Assembly (NCBI GenBank): GCA_002452265.1
Contig: DKEW01000086.1
Span: 112,933-176,932 of the forward strand
Reading direction: 5' to 3'
DNA length: 64,000 bases
DNA from: Pelobacter sp. UBA6812
Lineage (GTDB): Bacteria; Desulfobacterota; Desulfuromonadia; Desulfuromonadales; Syntrophotaleaceae
Part shown: positions 9,170 to 18,404 of the stretch, piece after piece
Position numbering within the stretch: the stretch's first letter is position 1
Layout: each line of letters starts with the position of its first letter
The notes under the pieces: generated by a model
Seen by the model: the letters and a program-made list of their open reading frames with translations, nothing else
Databases searched by the model: none
Told to the model about the DNA's origin: nothing
Position numbers and translations under genes: made by a program

Positions 9170-10085
9170 TTTGGTTTTCCACAGTCAATGTCGCTATGGA
9201 CCCGTTGGGTACGGACTCTGCCGGGTGACCAAGAATCACCAGACAAGTGTCTGGCAGATCAAGTTCACGGTCGTCAAGCCAAGCTTTAGAGCCTCCCTGG
9301 ATATTTAACCGAATTTCCGCGAAATCACTCACGGTCCAATCGACTTGTGTACCAGGCTGCATATCATAGTTTTGCAATGGTCGCCGATCGGCTTCAATTT
9401 CCACCCATCCGGTTCCTTGTGATTCAATCCGGAAAACGCCCCCGCCAGTGGGCAGCGACAAGTTAATTGTTTGAAGCATCGCGTCACTCTTTTGAGAAAT
9501 TACGGGCGAACTTTTCTCGACAATCGGTGGTGTTTGCTCTGGCTTTGACGCATAGCTATTGGACACGGAATCCGACATGGCCGCACCGGCAGGTTCTGCA
9601 GCAGCGCTTTCAGCAACTGGAATGTCTTCAACGCGCTCAGGCAACCCGGAGCGAACTCCCTTGTTATGGGACAGGTACCAGACAGCGGCGATCAGCAACA
9701 TAACGATAACAGGCCACAACAAACGACCAAAGCGCTGTTTACTGGCAAACCTGATTTTTATGCGGGCCCCTTCAGAGTCCATGTGACGGTAAGACGCGTT
9801 CTGGAGCGGTTGGTTGGCCAGACGATAGTCCTGCACAATAGAATCCGCATCGAGTTCCAGTAAAGTGGCATATTGTCGGAGAAAACCGATGGCATAAGGG
9901 AGAGCCGGTAATTTTTCATAGTCACCGTTCTCAAACGCCTGCAGAAAAGACCGGCGAATGTGGGTGCGTTCAGCCACGCTTTCCAAACTTAAACCACAAG
10001 CCTCGCGCCGGGAAAGCAGCAACGCTCCCAATTCCGGTTTTTGTGGCGTTTCTGCGGTAATTTCTTCGGTTGTTTTTTCTTGCAT
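9150..10085 (-). CDS. RodZ-like helix-turn-helix membrane protein (DUF4115)
   Basis: A 311-residue bitopic protein. A Cro/CI-type HTH of the RodZ kind occupies about 20-85 (ESVAERTHIRRSFLQAFENG, LPYAIGFLRQYA). A single membrane segment follows near 122-138 (LLWPVIVMLLIAAVWYL), then a Ser/Pro-rich periplasmic linker and a C-terminal DUF4115 beta domain (GWVEIEADRRPLQNYDMQPG). RodZ links MreB to the cell-wall elongasome. The start was set at ATG 10085 because GAGGG sits 8 bases upstream; an in-frame GTG at 10100 overlaps the previous stop and lacks such a site. It lies between a PilF-like TPR lipoprotein and purine nucleoside phosphorylase. Confidence 0.88.
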   Translation of the reverse strand: MQEKTTEEITAETPQKPELGALLLSRREACGLSLESVAERTHIRRSFLQAFENGDYEKLPALPYAIGFLRQYATLLELDADSIVQDYRLANQPLQNASYRHMDSEGARIKIRFASKQRFGRLLWPVIVMLLIAAVWYLSHNKGVRSGLPERVEDIPVAESAAAEPAGAAMSDSVSNSYASKPEQTPPIVEKSSPVISQKSDAMLQTINLSLPTGGGVFRIESQGTGWVEIEADRRPLQNYDMQPGTQVDWTVSDFAEIRLNIQGGSKAWLDDRELDLPDTCLVILGHPAESVPNGSIATLTVENQNETSQP

Positions 10086-10096
10086 AACGCTTGCCC

Positions 10097-10864
10097 TCAC
10101 TGCAACATATCGAGGTAATCGTTGGCCCGCTGTCCCATTTCCGATTCAGGGAGCAGTTGCCGGACCTTGATAAATGCCTGCCGAGCCTGCTCCATATCGC
10201 CATTTTTCATAAAAGCCAGCCCCATCAAGAAATGCAGGCGAGCATAATCAGGGGCCAGAACCAGGGCCTTGCGATATTCCCGCAAGCCCCTGTCAATCTG
10301 CCCCATAGCTGTCAAGACTTCGCCGAGACGAACATAAGCCTCCACATACCTGGAATTCTTGCTCAACGCCTCCCGGTAGGCGGCCACAGCGCCCGGATAA
10401 TCATTTTTGAGAAAGTGCGCTATGCCGATACCGGTCAAAGGGATCTCAGGATTGGGAAACAACAGATTACCGGCAGCCTTTTGGAGATTGACCAGTGCAT
10501 CGTCCGGGCGTTGCATATCAAGGTACAAAGCTCCCAGGTTGTTGTAATAGCGCGGCTCATCGGAGCGCATCTCAATAGCCTTCAAATAGTGCTTCTCCGC
10601 TTCGGCAAAGGCACCTTTGCGTTGATAAGCCTGGGCCAGACCTTCCTGGATGTCAGGATCTCGCTTATCGATTCTTTCCGCCTCAAGAAACTTGGCCAAA
10701 GCCATGGTCGGATTGTTGTTTTTCAGCTCGGCAACGCCAAGCGTATAATGCACCTTGGCATTTTGTGTCACATCCCTGTGCCTACTATTGGACGAGGTGC
10801 ATCCGTTTACCAGCAGGGCAATCGCCAAACATCCCCAGCCTAAAAACCTTACCTTTGGAACCAT
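10097..10864 (-). CDS. TPR lipoprotein, PilF/PilW-like
   Basis: A 255-residue outer-membrane-type lipoprotein. A signal peptide ends in a lipobox-like LLVNGC, followed by about five to six TPR units (YTLGVAELKNNNPTMALAKF; YYNNLGALYLDMQRPDDAL; AYVRLGEVLTAMGQIDRGL). This resembles PilF, the pilotin for type IV pilus secretin assembly, commonly found between rlmN and rodZ-type genes in proteobacteria. ATG 10864 is preferred over GTG 10876 because GGAGGTG lies at the right distance and the GTG is inside it. No pilus gene is present in the window, so a general scaffold role is also possible. Confidence 0.83.
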   Translation of the reverse strand: MVPKVRFLGWGCLAIALLVNGCTSSNSRHRDVTQNAKVHYTLGVAELKNNNPTMALAKFLEAERIDKRDPDIQEGLAQAYQRKGAFAEAEKHYLKAIEMRSDEPRYYNNLGALYLDMQRPDDALVNLQKAAGNLLFPNPEIPLTGIGIAHFLKNDYPGAVAAYREALSKNSRYVEAYVRLGEVLTAMGQIDRGLREYRKALVLAPDYARLHFLMGLAFMKNGDMEQARQAFIKVRQLLPESEMGQRANDYLDMLQ

Positions 10865-10906
10865 GGTCACCTCCACCTCGGCAAAACCGGGGATGGCAAA
10901 TTACAT

Positions 10907-11770
10907 TCAAAGATATTTATCGAGAAGCAAACCCAGTTTCGTGCGTGTGGCTGCCGGAATGGCATCCGGTGAGGTCATGATGGCAAAACGCAAGGCTTCG
11001 TTGCATTGACAACTGCGCACATTGACCATACTGCGGACGGATTCACGGATGATCTGACGGGCGGTGACCACATTCTGCTTTATGATGGCCACCACTGCAT
11101 CGACAGACACATCGTCATGCCCTTCATGCCAGCAGTCATAATCCGTGGCAAGAGCTACCGTGCCATAACAGATTTCCGCCTCGCGAGCCAGGCGTGCTTC
11201 GGGAACATTGGTCATGCCGATGATATCCACCCCCCAACTGCGATAAATTTTTGATTCAGCTCGGGTGGAAAAATTGGGTCCTTCGATACACAGGTAGGTG
11301 CCACCTTCGTGAACGGTAGCTCCGACCCGCCGGGCAGCTTCGGCAAGCACCCGCGACAAGTCATGACATACCGGGTCGGCAAACTGCACATGCCCGACAA
11401 TTCCTTCACCGAAAAACGTCGATTGGCGCTTGCCCTGGGTGCGATCGAAAAACTGATCGGGAATGACAATGTGCCCCGGAACGATCTGTTCGCGCATACT
11501 GCCAACCGCCGATACGGAAATGATGCGCTCCACCCCAAGCTGTTTCATCCCATGGATATTGGCCCGGTAGGGAACTTCGGACGGCAATAACCGATGCCCG
11601 CGGCCATGCCTGGGAAGAAAAACCATTTTCACCCCATCCAGCACGCCGGTAATAAAAGCATCAGAGGGCGCACCGAATGGCGTATCCAGCACAACCTCAC
11701 GTACCTCGGTCAGCTCTTCCATCTCGTACAAACCGCTGCCGCCGATAACCCCTATGACTGCCTGTTTCAT
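10907..11770 (-). CDS. mtnP: S-methyl-5'-thioadenosine phosphorylase
   Basis: Cleaves methylthioadenosine, a by-product of polyamine and SAM-radical chemistry, to adenine and methylthioribose-1-phosphate. The 287-residue sequence has the phosphate-binding GGSGLY at 10-15, LPRHGRGH near 53, SVSAVGSM, CIEGPNFSTRAES and the base-site IGMTNVPEARLARE, all typical of the MTAP family. The Asp of ALATDYDCW marks 6-amino purine recognition. It overlaps the rlmN stop by 4 bases. RlmN itself consumes SAM but makes 5'-deoxyadenosine; some MTAPs also act on that, which could give the pairing a meaning (inference). Confidence 0.94.
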   Translation of the reverse strand: MKQAVIGVIGGSGLYEMEELTEVREVVLDTPFGAPSDAFITGVLDGVKMVFLPRHGRGHRLLPSEVPYRANIHGMKQLGVERIISVSAVGSMREQIVPGHIVIPDQFFDRTQGKRQSTFFGEGIVGHVQFADPVCHDLSRVLAEAARRVGATVHEGGTYLCIEGPNFSTRAESKIYRSWGVDIIGMTNVPEARLAREAEICYGTVALATDYDCWHEGHDDVSVDAVVAIIKQNVVTARQIIRESVRSMVNVRSCQCNEALRFAIMTSPDAIPAATRTKLGLLLDKYL

Positions 11771-12870
11771 TTACCGTTGCCTTTCTCAAGTGGATGATGA
11801 TCGTTGGCAGCGTCTTCTCCGGCAACTTGCCGATCCTGCATCGGGGCGCGTTTGCCCTTGAGCTGCCCACAAGCGGCGGAAATATCCTGCCCTTTGCTGG
11901 CACGACGGATAGCCACCATACCGCGATCCAGCAAATGCCCCTGGAATCGCGTCACACGATCCCCTGTGGGCGCTTTAAAAGGTGAGGCGGAATGTTCATT
12001 GAACGGAATGAGATTGACCTTGGCCTTAACTCCGTGCAACAGCTTCACCAACCGCCGTGCGTCTTGATCGGAGTCGTTGACCCCGCGAATAAGAATATAT
12101 TCGAAAGTGATGCGTTGTCTTGGCTCCAGGGGAAATTGCCGGCAGGCATCCATAAGCTGCCCCAGAGGATAACGCCGATTGATGGGCATGAGCTGGTTGC
12201 GTACCTCATCGGTGGTGGCATTAAGCGACACCGCCAGGTTAACGCGAATGCGCTGTCCCAACTCAAGCATTTCCGGCACCAGACCGGCCGTCGACAGAGT
12301 TACCTTACGGGGACTGAACGCGAGGCCTTCGGTCAAATAGAATATTTGCAAAGCCTTGACAACGTTGTCGAGATTGTGCAGCGGCTCGCCCATGCCCATC
12401 AACACGATATTGTTTACGGGCCCATCGGCCAAGGCGGCACAAACCTGATTGACAATCTCACCGGGGGTAAGGTTTCGTTTTAATCCAAAACTGCCGGTAT
12501 GGCAGAATACACATCCCATGGCGCATCCGACCTGCGTCGAAATACACAACGTGGCGCGGTTTTCCTCCATGGGGATACGCACGGTTTCGATGGTTTCGCC
12601 GTCTTCCAGGCGGAACAAATACTTGCGGGTTCCATCCTTGCTGTCTTCCGTAACTTCGGGTTCCAGATGGCTGATGCGGGCACGCTGCTGCAATTCCGTA
12701 CGCAAGGCTTTGGACAGATCGCTCATGGCCTCAAAATTATTAACCATGCGGCCATACATCCAACGCATGACCTGGCTGGCTCGGAATCGCTCCTTGCCCA
12801 TGCCGGCCAAAAATTCTGTCAACTCTTCCAGGGTGAGATTCTTAAGATCGATTCGTGTATCGTGATCCAT
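11767..12870 (-). CDS. rlmN: 23S rRNA/tRNA adenine-C2 methyltransferase
   Basis: Radical-SAM enzyme that methylates C2 of A2503 in 23S rRNA and A37 of some tRNAs. The CxxxCxxC cluster motif CAMGCVFC lies at 116-123. The methyl-carrying Cys (E. coli C118 equivalent) is Cys109 in RATLCIST, and the second catalytic Cys lies in ISAACGQL near the C-terminus. NIVLMGMGEPLHN and NLAVSLNA are further family motifs. The start is ATG 12870; the TTG one codon earlier is unnecessary. Its 3' end overlaps mtnP. Confidence 0.97.
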   Translation of the reverse strand: MDHDTRIDLKNLTLEELTEFLAGMGKERFRASQVMRWMYGRMVNNFEAMSDLSKALRTELQQRARISHLEPEVTEDSKDGTRKYLFRLEDGETIETVRIPMEENRATLCISTQVGCAMGCVFCHTGSFGLKRNLTPGEIVNQVCAALADGPVNNIVLMGMGEPLHNLDNVVKALQIFYLTEGLAFSPRKVTLSTAGLVPEMLELGQRIRVNLAVSLNATTDEVRNQLMPINRRYPLGQLMDACRQFPLEPRQRITFEYILIRGVNDSDQDARRLVKLLHGVKAKVNLIPFNEHSASPFKAPTGDRVTRFQGHLLDRGMVAIRRASKGQDISAACGQLKGKRAPMQDRQVAGEDAANDHHPLEKGNGK

Positions 12871-12962
12871 CAATATTTTCCATGCAACGGTGCAAACCGC
12901 GAAATTCTAAGAAATGCTTAAAAAAATACTTTTGCAGAAATTCATAAGATGGCCAAACCATC

Positions 12963-12996
12963 AAAAAAAGCCCTCCGATTGTATCTGAAGGGCTTT
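12963..12996 (-). terminator. Rho-independent terminator after ndk
   Basis: Stem AAGCCCT / AGGGCTT with a 14-base loop, followed on the minus strand by seven T. It lies about 47 bases past the ndk stop and upstream of rlmN, separating the two units. Confidence 0.82.
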
Positions 12997-13042
12997 CCGG
13001 GCACAAGGCCCTATATAACTTAAGAAAAACGGTAAAAAAAGC

Positions 13043-13456
13043 TCAAAGCAGCTCCATCCCCGAAAAGAAATAACCCACCTCGAATGCAGCGGTTTCCGGA
13101 GCGTCGGAGCCATGCACCGCATTGCGCCCCAGCGATGTTCCAAATTCCTTGCGCAAGGTACCGGCCTGGGCATCCGCAGGGTTGGTGGCCCCCATCAGGT
13201 CACGCCACTTGCGAATAGCGCCTTCGGCTTCCAGCACCAGAGCGAGACACGGACCGCTACTCATGAAACCTTTGAGGTCATCAAAAAAAGGTCTGTCTTT
13301 ATGCACATAATAAAAACCGGCAGCCTGTTCTTCGCTCAGGTTCAGCTTCTTCATGCCAACAATACAAAAACCTTCCTCATAAATACGGGCCAGGATACGA
13401 CCGGCGTGACCTGCAGCAAAGGCGTCAGGTTTGACAATAGCAAAGGTTCTTTCCAT
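13043..13456 (-). CDS. ndk: Nucleoside diphosphate kinase
   Basis: Transfers the gamma phosphate of ATP to nucleoside diphosphates through a phosphohistidine. The 137-residue protein starts MERTFAIVKPDAF and has the catalytic His in RNAVHGSDAPETA, with the nucleotide-binding KDRPFF and GPCLALVLE segments. ATG 13456 was chosen because GGAGA precedes it and the homology begins there; the frame opens 8 codons earlier. It has its own terminator and looks monocistronic. Confidence 0.97.
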   Translation of the reverse strand: MERTFAIVKPDAFAAGHAGRILARIYEEGFCIVGMKKLNLSEEQAAGFYYVHKDRPFFDDLKGFMSSGPCLALVLEAEGAIRKWRDLMGATNPADAQAGTLRKEFGTSLGRNAVHGSDAPETAAFEVGYFFSGMELL

Positions 13457-13593
13457 AAAACTTCTCCATATAACGATCAATTATCATACAAACGTAAAAC
13501 ACGTCTACTACAAGGCCTCGCTGCCTGAATCCAAGGGGACGTCAGCCATCAGGATTATATGCCAGACTGTCGAAATCCCGGGTATAAACTGTT

Positions 13594-14469
13594 TTATATG
13601 ATCTTGTTGAGGGGATATTCTACAATTCCCTGCGCGCCCAGTTTGACCAACTCCGGGATAATGCAGCGCACCTGTTTTTCATGCAGCACCGTCTCGATGG
13701 ATACCCATTCAGACTGATAAAGGTTGGCCACCGTCGGACGATTCAGGCTTGGCAGTATACGGATAATAGCTTCCACCTGATTGTGCGGCACATTCATTTT
13801 CAAGCCGACCATCTTTTCGGCCCGCAGTGCCGCCTGCAACAAGGTGCAGAGTTGTTCCATCTTGCCGCGCTTCCAGGGGTCTTGCCAGGCCTGCTTATTA
13901 GCAAGAATCACGGGCGTCGATTCCATAAGGGTTTCGACAATCCGCAAGTTATTGGCCTGGAGTGTCGATCCGGTTTCCGTCACCTCGACAATGGCGTCAC
14001 ACAAACCTTCGACGACCTTGGCCTCGGTAGCCCCCCAGGAAAATTCAACATCGACATCGATACCCCGCTCTAAAAAATAACGCCGGGTAAAACCGACCAG
14101 TTCGGTGGAAATGGTCTTACCTTGAAGATCTTCCGGTTTTTGAACCGGGGAGTCATTGGCCACCACAAGCACCCAGCGCGCTGGCCGCCTGGACACCTTG
14201 GAGTAAACCAGGTCACAGAGAACTTCGACATCCGAATCGTTTTCCATCACCCAGTCACGACCGGCGATCCCGACATCGATGGTACCGCGCTCGACGTATT
14301 TACCCATTTCCTGGCTGCGGATCAGACTGCAACCGATGTCGTCGTCATCGATAGCGGGAAAGTAATTGCGGGAGGACACCCGGATGTTCCAGCCGGCCTT
14401 TTGAAATAAATCTACGGTCGCCGCTTCCAAGCTGCCCTTAGGGATACCCAGCTTGAGTTGGCGGCTCAT
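13594..14469 (-). CDS. hisG: ATP phosphoribosyltransferase, long form
   Basis: First and committed step of histidine synthesis, joining ATP to PRPP. At 291 residues it is the long form, with a C-terminal regulatory ACT-like domain (LLQAALRAEKMVGLKMNVP onward) that binds histidine in feedback inhibition. The catalytic part shows LGIPKGSL, GIAGRDWV, ISTELVGFTRRYF and the PRPP loop IVEVTETGSTL. Being long form it needs no HisZ. It overlaps the hisI stop by 4 bases (ATGA), so the pair is translationally coupled. Confidence 0.96.
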   Translation of the reverse strand: MSRQLKLGIPKGSLEAATVDLFQKAGWNIRVSSRNYFPAIDDDDIGCSLIRSQEMGKYVERGTIDVGIAGRDWVMENDSDVEVLCDLVYSKVSRRPARWVLVVANDSPVQKPEDLQGKTISTELVGFTRRYFLERGIDVDVEFSWGATEAKVVEGLCDAIVEVTETGSTLQANNLRIVETLMESTPVILANKQAWQDPWKRGKMEQLCTLLQAALRAEKMVGLKMNVPHNQVEAIIRILPSLNRPTVANLYQSEWVSIETVLHEKQVRCIIPELVKLGAQGIVEYPLNKII

Positions 14470-14843
14470 TTTTTATATACCTCATCGGGATCGAATAGAG
14501 GTTCGGAATGCTCCACCCAGGCACCGTCTTCCCAGCGTACGTAAAAGCAGGTACGGTTGCCGGTATGGCATGCGGCGCCACCATTCTGCTTGACCTTGAT
14601 GACCACGGTATCGGCATCGCAATCTGTCAGCACCTCTTTAACTTCCTGAGTGTTGCCGGATTCCTCGCCTTTCATCCAGTATTTGTTACGCCGACGACTG
14701 AAAAACCAGGTTTTCCCGGTTTCCAAAGTCAGATTCAGTGCTTTTTCATCCAGAAATGCAACCATCAGTACTTCATTGGTCTGGTGGTCCTGAATAATGG
14801 CTGGCACCAGGCCACCCATTTTTTCGAAATCGATCTTGATCAT
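14466..14843 (-). CDS. hisI: Phosphoribosyl-AMP cyclohydrolase
   Basis: Third step of histidine synthesis. A 125-residue single-domain HisI, not fused to HisE. Family motifs are AFLDEKALNLTLETGKTWFF, SRRRNKYWMKGE, the metal site DCDADTVV, and the zinc Cys/His pair in GAACHTGNRTCFY. The start at 14843 has GGAGGGG just upstream; a longer frame begins 14 codons earlier without support. It leads a two-gene his unit; the rest of the his pathway is not in the window. Confidence 0.96.
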   Translation of the reverse strand: MIKIDFEKMGGLVPAIIQDHQTNEVLMVAFLDEKALNLTLETGKTWFFSRRRNKYWMKGEESGNTQEVKEVLTDCDADTVVIKVKQNGGAACHTGNRTCFYVRWEDGAWVEHSEPLFDPDEVYKK

Positions 14844-14886
14844 AGACACCCCTCCAAACTCTTTGAGGAAGAAATAAACCACCAAA

Positions 14887-14916
14887 GTAATACAACGCCG
14901 CAGACCAGAGTGTCAA
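14887..14916 (-). promoter_or_regulatory. Putative promoter for hisI-hisG
   Basis: Minus-strand TTGACA (14911-14916), 18-base spacer, TATTAC (14887-14892), about 44 bases before the hisI start. Confidence 0.5.
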
Positions 14917-15004
14917 CTGTTTCCCCGCCGCAAAAAAGGCAAAACCCTTGTAACGATTAGTGAAATTGCAGAACTGAATCGTCATGCACGGAAAAATTCA
15001 ACCA

Positions 15005-16846
15005 TCAGTTATAAAAAGGCAGTTTTAAATAAAAACAGCTCCCCTGACCGACGGCACTATCCAGCCAGATGCTGCCATTATGAGCCTTGACGATTTCCTG
15101 AACCAACGACAAACCCAATCCGGTGCCTCGCATATTAGGGTGTTCGGATTGTATCCTGAAAAAACGTTCGAAAATCATGGTCTGATGTTCCAGAGGAATT
15201 CCGACACCTCTATCCTTCACATAAATAACCGCACCGTCATTATCCAGACGGGCACCCAGAACTATTTCTTCATCATCCGGCGAATATTTGAAGGCATTGG
15301 ACAGAAGGTTATGAAGAGCACGATACAGCTGATTTTCATCACCTCGAACCGGCGGCAAAACCTCCGGGCAATGGATCCGGATGCGGTCCCGTCCACGGGC
15401 GGAGGAGAACATATTCGCTACGCCATGCAACAATGGAAAAACTTCTACCGGATGAATACTGCCAACTCCGTAACCTGCCCGCAGGCGTTGCAGATTAAGA
15501 TGATTATCCACCAGTTCCTTTAACCGCTCACTTTGTTGTTGAATGATATTCAGGTAGTCCTTCTGACCTGCCGGACCGTCATTTGTCTTGAGTAAATAAT
15601 CGGTAAAGCCCAAAATCGCCGTCAGGGGCGTACGCATTTCATGACTGACGGCTGACAACATGTCATCCTTGAGTTCCTCGATGCGCTTTCGGTCACTGAC
15701 ATCACGTAAAAATGCCGCAAATACTTTTCTTTTTTTCCAGGTAAAAGCCCCCACGGAGATTTCCACATCAAAGCTGCTACCGTCCTGGCGACGGTGACTC
15801 ACCAGCGGAAACTGTCGTAGGGCGCCATTTACAATCTGTTGCAAACGAAACCGACTCTGCTCCGGTTCTTCACTTAGATCAAGGACATCGAGTGCCAAAA
15901 ATTCCTCCCGGGTGTAACCGTACAGATCTAGCGCCGCCACGTTGACATCAACAATCCGATAGGTGGTTGCATCGAAAATAACGATCGCATCCGAGCAGGA
16001 GGAAAACAGCATGCGATACTTTTCTTCGGATTCCTGCACCTTCTGTTCAGCATGCTTATGCTCGGTGACATCAACAAACGATGCCATGTAACAATGAGGT
16101 TCCCCCTCCGAATTTTCGACCACATGGGCCGAAACTTCAAAATAAACGGATCTCCCATCGGGGCGAATTGCAACAACTTCGCCACTCCAGTCTCTGGATT
16201 TCTGCAGCGCACGCAAAACCACGCGGGCCTTTTTGGGATTCTTCCAGAAATGGCCTACCTGATGTCCAAGAATATCTTCCGGGTTATCAAATCCCACTAA
16301 ATCGACAAATGACTTGTTGACGTAAGTCAAACGCCCGTCCAGGTCCGTAAACGCTATACCGTTGATAGATGAATCGATAGCCCGTCGCGCCAGTCCGAGA
16401 TCTTTTTGCCGCTGCTTGGTTTCGGTAATATTCTGTAGATAGCCAACGATATGCGTGGCATTATCTTCACTACGACGGCAGATATAGCTGTCATCACGAA
16501 CCCACAGATAATAACCATCGCTGTGCTGGACGCGGTATTCTATGTGCATGGGCTGGCCGGCGCGCATCACCCTATACATTTCTTTCAAGGCATGGGCACG
16601 ATCCTGGGGATGAATATGCAAAAGCCAGCTTTGGATATCGCTGCCCATTTCCTCCCGTGAAAACCCGAACATTCTGTAGCACTGTTCCGACCAGTCCAGT
16701 TTACCCCCGGGATGGTAGAGTTCATATAACACGCCACCAAAAGCCTCGGATAATGCCTGAAACTTTTTCGTGGAAAGGTCCTGATTGGGATACTCGCTCG
16801 GTCCTCCCACCAAAGAAGATTGGCTATTTACACAATACTGGCTCAC
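15005..16846 (-). CDS. PAS-domain sensor histidine kinase
   Basis: A 613-residue soluble kinase with three PAS/PAC modules (about 25-145, 160-265, 280-390), a HisKA domain with H-box AVSHEMRTPLTA, and a HATPase domain (NLLSNAFKYSP, VKDRGVGIP, GTGLGLSLV). No membrane segment is evident, so it probably senses a cytosolic cue or a PAS-bound cofactor. The second PAS (GIAFTDLDGRLTYVNKSF) is of the kind often found in redox or metabolic sensors. GTG 16846 was taken as start because GGGGAG lies 7 bases before it; an earlier GTG at 16879 has no such site. No response regulator gene is adjacent. Confidence 0.88.
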   Translation of the reverse strand: MSQYCVNSQSSLVGGPSEYPNQDLSTKKFQALSEAFGGVLYELYHPGGKLDWSEQCYRMFGFSREEMGSDIQSWLLHIHPQDRAHALKEMYRVMRAGQPMHIEYRVQHSDGYYLWVRDDSYICRRSEDNATHIVGYLQNITETKQRQKDLGLARRAIDSSINGIAFTDLDGRLTYVNKSFVDLVGFDNPEDILGHQVGHFWKNPKKARVVLRALQKSRDWSGEVVAIRPDGRSVYFEVSAHVVENSEGEPHCYMASFVDVTEHKHAEQKVQESEEKYRMLFSSCSDAIVIFDATTYRIVDVNVAALDLYGYTREEFLALDVLDLSEEPEQSRFRLQQIVNGALRQFPLVSHRRQDGSSFDVEISVGAFTWKKRKVFAAFLRDVSDRKRIEELKDDMLSAVSHEMRTPLTAILGFTDYLLKTNDGPAGQKDYLNIIQQQSERLKELVDNHLNLQRLRAGYGVGSIHPVEVFPLLHGVANMFSSARGRDRIRIHCPEVLPPVRGDENQLYRALHNLLSNAFKYSPDDEEIVLGARLDNDGAVIYVKDRGVGIPLEHQTMIFERFFRIQSEHPNMRGTGLGLSLVQEIVKAHNGSIWLDSAVGQGSCFYLKLPFYN

Positions 16847-17487
16847 GTTAGAACTCCCCGACCATGGCACGGACACCACCGTCTACAAGGAAAAACCACC
16901 TTTCAAGCCTTCACGAATATTCACGGCATGGATAAACAAAATGCCATCACGCCATAGAAATCAAACTGTGTTGTAATTTGCCCATCGATTTTGCGCGTAG
17001 CGTCAGAGGCATGGGTAGAATGCATTGTGTCAGGAATTGTTTTTTCCGAAAAGGCCTTCGAGAAGGAGGAAATCAGGTGGATAGTACGGAAGAAGTGCCC
17101 CTCACAACGCATCTACAATACACGCGACCGACTGGGGTCAAAACAGGCCACCTGCAACAGAACAACCGCTGCTGAAAGCCTGCCATAAAAGATTATCCAA
17201 AATGCATGCATAACCAATCTGCCCATCTACACAACGAGAAGGGCAACGCGAAAATACTAACATACAAATATTTTTTTTCAGCCTCAAAAAAAATAATCTT
17301 CATTTTTATGCATGCTGCACTTGGTTATTCTCCAGGTACACCTCAAGTCGGCTTTTCCAGATTTCAACTTACGGCCCTGTTTTGCGCTATCTGTTTTATC
17401 AGCAAACTATTTCGCCCTCCTGACAATACAGTCACTATCGACAAAAGTATCTTTTCCAGGATTCAGGATTACGGTATAGTTTGGCTC
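16847..17487. other. Intergenic region between divergent genes
   Basis: About 640 bases between the PAS kinase and the L,D-transpeptidase. Apart from one small reading frame with a strong ribosome binding site (17077-17175) there is no recognisable gene. The longer plus frame from 17206 into the transpeptidase gene is open by chance; the real start is inferred at 17488. Confidence 0.5.
17077..17175 (+). CDS. Possible 32-residue small protein
   Basis: A GTG codon is preceded at 7 bases by a full GGAGG (GAAGGAGGAAATCAG), the best ribosome binding site in this intergenic stretch. The frame encodes 32 residues beginning MDSTEEVPLTTHLQYTRP, hydrophilic, with a single Cys at the end. It has no recognised family. 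It could be a real small protein, a leader peptide, or chance. Confidence 0.3.
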   Translation: MDSTEEVPLTTHLQYTRPTGVKTGHLQQNNRC

Positions 17488-18393
17488 ATGAGTAAATTAT
17501 TTACATGTATTTTCAGTATCCTATGCCTATGTTGCCATACTGCTTACGGCTGGTATCCCATCCAACCTGACGAAAGTCTGATACCGTCAACCGACGGTGC
17601 CTCGCTGATTGGCAGCCACCGGACTTATTATACGCAACCCGGGGATACGTTAATTGAACTTGCCCTCCAAGGGGGGCTTGGATACCTCGCATTAAGCAAA
17701 GCGAATCCAGAAGTTGACCCATGGTTACCTCAAGCCGGCACGCGGATATTGCTGCCTTATGCCTTTATATTACCCACGGGCATTCAGCCCGGCATCACCG
17801 TCAACTTGGCGGAACTTCGTCTTTATTATGTGTGGCATGAACAAAACAGTTTACGGGTGCGCGTTTATCCTGTAGGCATCGGCAGGTCCGGATGGGACAC
17901 GCCCGAAGGATCCTTTGAGGTCATTCAAAAAATAGTTCGTCCTGCCTGGCATCCCCCGGCATCCCTAAGGTTGGAAAACCCGCAACTTCCTGCCAGCGTC
18001 CCCCCCGGGCCTGACAACCCTCTGGGGGAATATTGGCTTGGCCTTTCGGCACCCGGTTATGGCATTCATGGTACCAGTAAACCGTACGGGGTTGGTCGTC
18101 GCATCAGTCACGGTTGTTTACGGCTTTATCCCTGGGATATAAGAGACCTGTTTGCCCGCGTAAAAATCGGTACCCCTGTACGCATTTTACGGCAACCCGT
18201 GAAAATCGGCATAAAAAACGGTAAGTTGCTGTTGGAAGTTCACCGCTCTGACAATTTCAGCGACCAGAACTTACTGGAGGAAACTCTGCAACGAATTGCC
18301 CAAGTAGCCGGTCATATCCAAGTGAATCGGGATACCGTAGAAAGAGAAATACATCTTGGACGTGGCGTGCCTACCATCATATCCGGGGATTAA
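17488..18393 (+). CDS. L,D-transpeptidase (YkuD family) with LysM-like domain
   Basis: A 301-residue exported enzyme. A signal peptide covers about 1-22 (LFTCIFSILCLCCHTAYG). A LysM-like segment near 47-90 (YTQPGDTLIELA) binds glycan. The YkuD domain near 105-245 has the catalytic signature with the His in GIHGTSKPYG and the SHGCLRL Cys motif. Such enzymes make 3-3 peptidoglycan cross-links or attach lipoproteins to the wall. The start at 17488 was chosen because only there does a signal peptide follow; the open frame extends 94 codons further upstream with unrelated composition. An alanine-zipper Lpp-like lipoprotein lies 1.1 kb away, a possible substrate (inference). Confidence 0.9.
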   Translation: MSKLFTCIFSILCLCCHTAYGWYPIQPDESLIPSTDGASLIGSHRTYYTQPGDTLIELALQGGLGYLALSKANPEVDPWLPQAGTRILLPYAFILPTGIQPGITVNLAELRLYYVWHEQNSLRVRVYPVGIGRSGWDTPEGSFEVIQKIVRPAWHPPASLRLENPQLPASVPPGPDNPLGEYWLGLSAPGYGIHGTSKPYGVGRRISHGCLRLYPWDIRDLFARVKIGTPVRILRQPVKIGIKNGKLLLEVHRSDNFSDQNLLEETLQRIAQVAGHIQVNRDTVEREIHLGRGVPTIISGD

Positions 18394-18404
18394 TCTGCCA
18401 AACG

